Positions 33,646 to 36,465 of a DNA stretch of 36,465 bases are shown here, in pieces; position 1 is the stretch's first letter; the number at the start of each line of letters is the position of its first letter. Position numbers and translations under genes: made by a program. Below the pieces are notes generated by a model. The model made no database searches, was not told where the DNA came from, and was given only the letters and a program-made list of their open reading frames with translations. Location: positions 1-36,465 of the forward strand of contig CAZPQQ010000028.1 in assembly GCA_964588665.1 (NCBI GenBank), read 5' to 3'. Origin of the DNA: UBA2160 sp964588665. GTDB taxonomy: Bacteria > Chloroflexota > Dehalococcoidia > Lucifugimonadales > UBA1123.

Positions 33646-35391
33646 GTGAACATCTTGGTCAGGACAATCACAAGCGCGGTCGCGGCGCTGCTGATTGCCG
33701 CGACGTTCACCCATGACGCGTGGGCGCAAACGCCAACCGTCAACGCCAGCGTGGACGATGACGCCGTGACCACGGACGACGAAATCACGCTCACCATCTC
33801 GGTTGCGGGCGAGACCAATATTCCGGTGCCCACGCTGCCGATCATCGACGGCGTCCAACTTCTCGGGCGAACCACGGCCTCGACTCAGACATTCCGAAAC
33901 GGCCAGCTCTCCGCCGAATTCACCTTCAGCTTTCGACTCCGACCGTTGCGTCCCGGCACGATCACGATACCGCCGGTTCAGGTTGTGGTGGAAGGTACGC
34001 TACACGAGACCGAGCCGATAGAGGTCGTCGTGGCCCAAGGTTCAGGGCTGCTGGGCCCCGGATCCGGCGCCCAGCGGCCGTCGAACATCGCCGGGCAAGA
34101 ATTCTTCATCGAAGCTGAAATCGACAACGACAACCCGTACCTGGGCGAACAGATCGCATACATCGTGAAAGCCTACGCGTCCAATGCCTCGTTCTCTCTC
34201 GGACGCCGGACCTATTCGCCTCCCGTATTCTGGGGGTTCTGGAATGCGCAGGACGCGCGCCGTCGCGAGTACTCGGAATCCAGGTCGGGCGTAAGGTACC
34301 GGGTGACGGAGTTCCGAACGATTCTGTTTCCGACGGTTCTAGGTTCGATCACGATCCAACCGGCTGAGATGAACGCCGCGAATACATTCTTCAGCGGCGG
34401 CCGCCCTCGATACAATTCAGGATCGGTAACCGTGGAGGTCCAACCACTGCCCACGGACGCCCCGCCGTCGTTCACCGGCGGAGTCGGAGATTTCGCAATC
34501 GAAGCTTCAGTCGACTTGAGCGCTATCAACGTCGGCGAACCCGTGACGCTTACTGTACAGGTCTCCGGGACAGGCAACCTGGACCTCCTGCCGGACCCTG
34601 TTTGGCCGGTGATGGACGACTGGCGCGCCTTTGAGAACAGCTCCGACAGCGCCACCTACGTGGAGTCGGGACAGCTCAAAGGGGTCCGAACGTACGAACG
34701 CATTCTGGTGCCCAAGGTCGCGGGCAGCTTGTCGATCTCCGCGATCGAGTACGCATTCTTCGACCCACGAACCAATATGTACCGGACGGTCTCTACGCAG
34801 TCGATCCCGATCTTCGCGTCTCCTGACCCCGCTTTGCTGGACCCCGGAGCGGCGTCTCAATCGGTTCAGAGTGAGGTGTTTCGCACCGCCACCGACATCC
34901 GGCACGTCAAGGTCGCGCCCGACCGCCTGGCCACCCCGGAACCGCCCTTGACATCGCGGTCCCTCTACTGGGCGGGATGGGCGGCGCCGGCCTTGGCCAT
35001 GATGGCCGCGCTGGCCTGGCGACATCGGCGACGGCTGCACATTTGGCAGACCGCCGACGGCGACATCGCGTCCGCGAGCGAATCCGCGTTGAGCGAAGTG
35101 CTTTTGTCCCGCGAACGCGGCGAGGATCCGCACCGCGCAGCCGGCAGGATTCTCACCGAGTATCTGGGCGCCGCGTTCGACCGGGCGCCGGCGGGTTTGA
35201 CACGGCAGGTCATCGCCGCGTCACTGACACAGGCGGACGTCAGCGTCCCTCTGATCACCGAACTCGATGCGCTGCTCGAACAAAGCGAGGCCGGTCGCTA
35301 CGCACCCGGCGTCACTGCAGATGCCGCAGGAAGCGTCCTAGACGATGCCGAGCGACTGATCCACGAGCTGGACTGGGAGCTGAATCGATGA
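33646..35391 (+). CDS. batD: BatD (oxygen-tolerance) membrane protein
   Basis: A 581-residue exported protein. The signal peptide (1-27) ends AWA before QTP. Repeated beta-sandwich domains of the BatD type fill about 30-430: the first with VTTDDEITLTISVAGETNIPV in two strands, and another starting near GGVGDFAIEASVDLSAINVGEP. The membrane helix is at about 438-458, and a cytoplasmic helical tail of about 120 residues follows. Length and architecture match BatD. The frame is open upstream to 33283 inside batC, but that part is the out-of-frame image of its acidic linker; GTG 33646 with GGAAG upstream, 7 bases after the batC stop, gives the proper signal peptide. The stop overlaps the batE start as ATGA. 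Confidence 0.88.
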   Translation: MNILVRTITSAVAALLIAATFTHDAWAQTPTVNASVDDDAVTTDDEITLTISVAGETNIPVPTLPIIDGVQLLGRTTASTQTFRNGQLSAEFTFSFRLRPLRPGTITIPPVQVVVEGTLHETEPIEVVVAQGSGLLGPGSGAQRPSNIAGQEFFIEAEIDNDNPYLGEQIAYIVKAYASNASFSLGRRTYSPPVFWGFWNAQDARRREYSESRSGVRYRVTEFRTILFPTVLGSITIQPAEMNAANTFFSGGRPRYNSGSVTVEVQPLPTDAPPSFTGGVGDFAIEASVDLSAINVGEPVTLTVQVSGTGNLDLLPDPVWPVMDDWRAFENSSDSATYVESGQLKGVRTYERILVPKVAGSLSISAIEYAFFDPRTNMYRTVSTQSIPIFASPDPALLDPGAASQSVQSEVFRTATDIRHVKVAPDRLATPEPPLTSRSLYWAGWAAPALAMMAALAWRHRRRLHIWQTADGDIASASESALSEVLLSRERGEDPHRAAGRILTEYLGAAFDRAPAGLTRQVIAASLTQADVSVPLITELDALLEQSEAGRYAPGVTADAAGSVLDDAERLIHELDWELNR

Positions 35392-36188
35392 AGGCCGCTC
35401 TCGCGTTGCTGTTTGTCTTGCTGTTCGTCGCACTGGGCGACGTCGCCACGACAGCCGCCGACGCTCCGGGAGACCTCGACGCATTCGCGGCGGCAAACGG
35501 CCTGTACGACGACGGCGCATATGCCGAGGCTGCAAGGTCCTACGAGCGGCTCTCCGCCCTGGGGTACGAAGACGCGACGATCTACTACAACCTCGGCAAC
35601 GCCTACCACAAACAGGGCGACATCGGCCGCGCAATTCTGAACTATCTGCGAGCCAAACGACTCGCGCCTCGGGACGACGACCTGACCGCCAACCTGGATC
35701 TGGTAAGGACACAGACCGTCGACTTAATGGAGTCCACCGGCTCTCGCGGCGCTCTGGCGGATCTGGCTGCCGCGCTGCCCGAGTTGTCAGCGAACGAGCT
35801 CGCGGCGACGGCGCTGGCGCTATGGATAGCCGTCATGGCCGGCTTGGCGATTGCGATGGTCGGACCCGTCGGTCGGTCGAGGCGCATCGCCGTTAGCGTC
35901 GCGGTTGGCGGGTCTGTGCTGTTGGCGTTCACCGCACTGACGATTGCGGGACGGTCTCAAATCGACTCCGATCTGGATTCAACGGCTGTGATACTGGACG
36001 AGTCGGTGCAGGTCCACAGCGGGCCCGGCATCCAATACCCGACCGAGTTCGAGATCCACGCCGGGGCCGAGACCGAGTTGCTCGAAGTGCGGGGCGCCTG
36101 GGCGCGAATTTCGATTGCGGCACCGCAGCTTCAGGGCTGGGTCCCCAACACGACGCTGGAAACGGTGCTGCTCGCCGCCATCCCTTGA
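35388..36188 (+). CDS. batE: BatE-like TPR and SH3 protein
   Basis: A 266-residue membrane protein. Signal peptide or anchor at 1-24, a TPR pair at about 32-103 (LYDDGAYAEAARSYERLSAL, then YYNLGNAYHKQGDIGRAILNY after a short turn), two membrane helices at about 138-158 and 166-187, and a C-terminal bacterial SH3 domain at about 199-260 (VQVHSGPGIQYPT and GWVPNT are its characteristic pieces). The combination TPR, two helices and SH3b is the BatE layout. The ATG start overlaps the batD stop by four bases. It is the last gene of the operon; no intrinsic terminator with a T-tract follows. Confidence 0.88.
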   Translation: MKAALALLFVLLFVALGDVATTAADAPGDLDAFAAANGLYDDGAYAEAARSYERLSALGYEDATIYYNLGNAYHKQGDIGRAILNYLRAKRLAPRDDDLTANLDLVRTQTVDLMESTGSRGALADLAAALPELSANELAATALALWIAVMAGLAIAMVGPVGRSRRIAVSVAVGGSVLLAFTALTIAGRSQIDSDLDSTAVILDESVQVHSGPGIQYPTEFEIHAGAETELLEVRGAWARISIAAPQLQGWVPNTTLETVLLAAIP

Positions 36189-36197
36189 CGGTCGCCC

Positions 36198-36278
36198 GGT
36201 GGTTCGACAGGTTCCGACAAGGCCGGGATTCCGATATGTTGGGGCTTCCAAGCAACGGCTCGCCATCGCCATCCTGAG
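36198..36278 (+). repeat. Dispersed repeat, copy 2
   Basis: The block GGTGGTTCGACAGG (36198-36211) is shared with 3684-3697; CTTCCAAGCAACGGCT (36245-36260) matches 3698-3713 at 15 of 16 positions; and TCGCCATCCTGAG (36266-36278) is identical to one arm of the element at 15105-15245. It begins 10 bases after the batE stop. Mosaic sharing suggests a family of small mobile or recombining intergenic units. Confidence 0.55.
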
Positions 36279-36410
36279 CCGTGCGCCTCAGAGCTTGTGA
36301 ACAATTGCCGAGATCACCTGTTTCAAATTCGGAAGGCGACCGTTGACGGAAATTGGGCTTGATCTTCTGAATGGATCGTGGCTGGTCCCACCCGCCCGCC
36401 CGAAAGGATT

Positions 36411-36448
36411 CTTGGGGACACCCCAAGTCCCCGGCATGGGCTTCGCCC
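36411..36448. repeat. Paired hairpins at the window edge
   Basis: CTTGGGG, ACA, CCCCAAG (36411-36427) is a perfect 7-bp hairpin. GGGC, TTC, GCCC (36438-36448) follows 10 bases later. There is no T-tract, and the unit may continue beyond the window. Besides this and the preceding repeat, 36189-36465 holds no supported gene. Confidence 0.4.
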
Positions 36449-36465
36449 CTTGCAACCCCAGGATT

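Overview
The window is a GC-rich bacterial chromosome segment with mostly single-copy metabolic genes, short intergenic gaps, frequent GTG/TTG starts preceded by good Shine-Dalgarno sites, and sigma70-type promoters. The gene mix suggests a free-living heterotroph, possibly a Chloroflexota/Dehalococcoidia (SAR202-like) lineage: CaiB-type CoA transferase with a crotonase and an acetyl-CoA synthetase, a geranylgeranyl-reductase-like flavoprotein, tandem M20 amidohydrolases, NadA/NadC, and a complete MoxR-Bat operon. The lineage is inferred from gene content only; no phylogenetic marker was compared.

Layout. 1-845: no supported gene. 846-2231: a REC plus degenerate-GGDEF response regulator whose frame runs without a stop through a perfect intrinsic terminator (1747-1779) into a pterin-4a-carbinolamine dehydratase gene. 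2432-3649: GGR-like flavoprotein. 3650-4050: a 26-bp perfect inverted repeat between convergent genes. 4051-4953 (-): divergent carbamoyltransferase. 5139-5960: FmdB zinc ribbon and D-aminoacyl-tRNA deacylase behind a strong extended -10 promoter. 5973-9673 (-): tRNA-Ser(GCU), miaB, nadA and nadC in one direction. 10194-10691: small orphan, possibly arrestin-like. 10789-11148 (-): remnant of an HK97-type phage prohead protease. 11422-12143 (-): moaD-moaE with their own extended -10. 12204-13952 (-): gamma-glutamyltransferase. 14189-17302 (-): crotonase, CaiB-type CoA transferase, a broken gene carrying a MITE-like insertion, and an SDR. 17685-19439 (+): AcsA-type synthetase, divergent from the crotonase. 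19723-21399: GH3 enzyme. 21499-21693: fragment of a metallo-beta-lactamase-fold gene. 21716-23470 (-): CocE/NonD hydrolase. 23736-24287: DUF457/YdjM-like membrane protein. 24505-27195: two tandem M20 amidohydrolases. 27680-36188: moxR, DUF58, a BatD-like protein, batA, batB, batC, batD, batE.

How the genes work together. The Bat block is a compact envelope-stress/chaperone-type operon: an AAA+ MoxR ATPase, soluble and membrane VWA proteins, TPR proteins and two exported BatD-like proteins, several joined by 4-bp stop/start overlaps. The crotonase and CaiB genes are 2 bp apart and would act on acyl-CoA esters; the divergent synthetase makes acetyl-CoA from acetate. NadA and NadC are two of the three de novo NAD steps; NadB is not in the window. 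MoaD and MoaE are the two subunits of molybdopterin synthase.

Several enzymes lack canonical catalytic residues (SDR Tyr to Val, crotonase without either Glu, carbamoyltransferase without the STRTR Arg, PCD His to Tyr, MoaD with residues beyond GG). Three gene remnants and several palindromic repeats show local genome decay. I found no CRISPR array, complete insertion sequence, intact prophage or clearly new multi-gene system. The most unusual items are the terminator-containing open frame at 846-2231 and the MITE-split remnant gene at 14992-15320.
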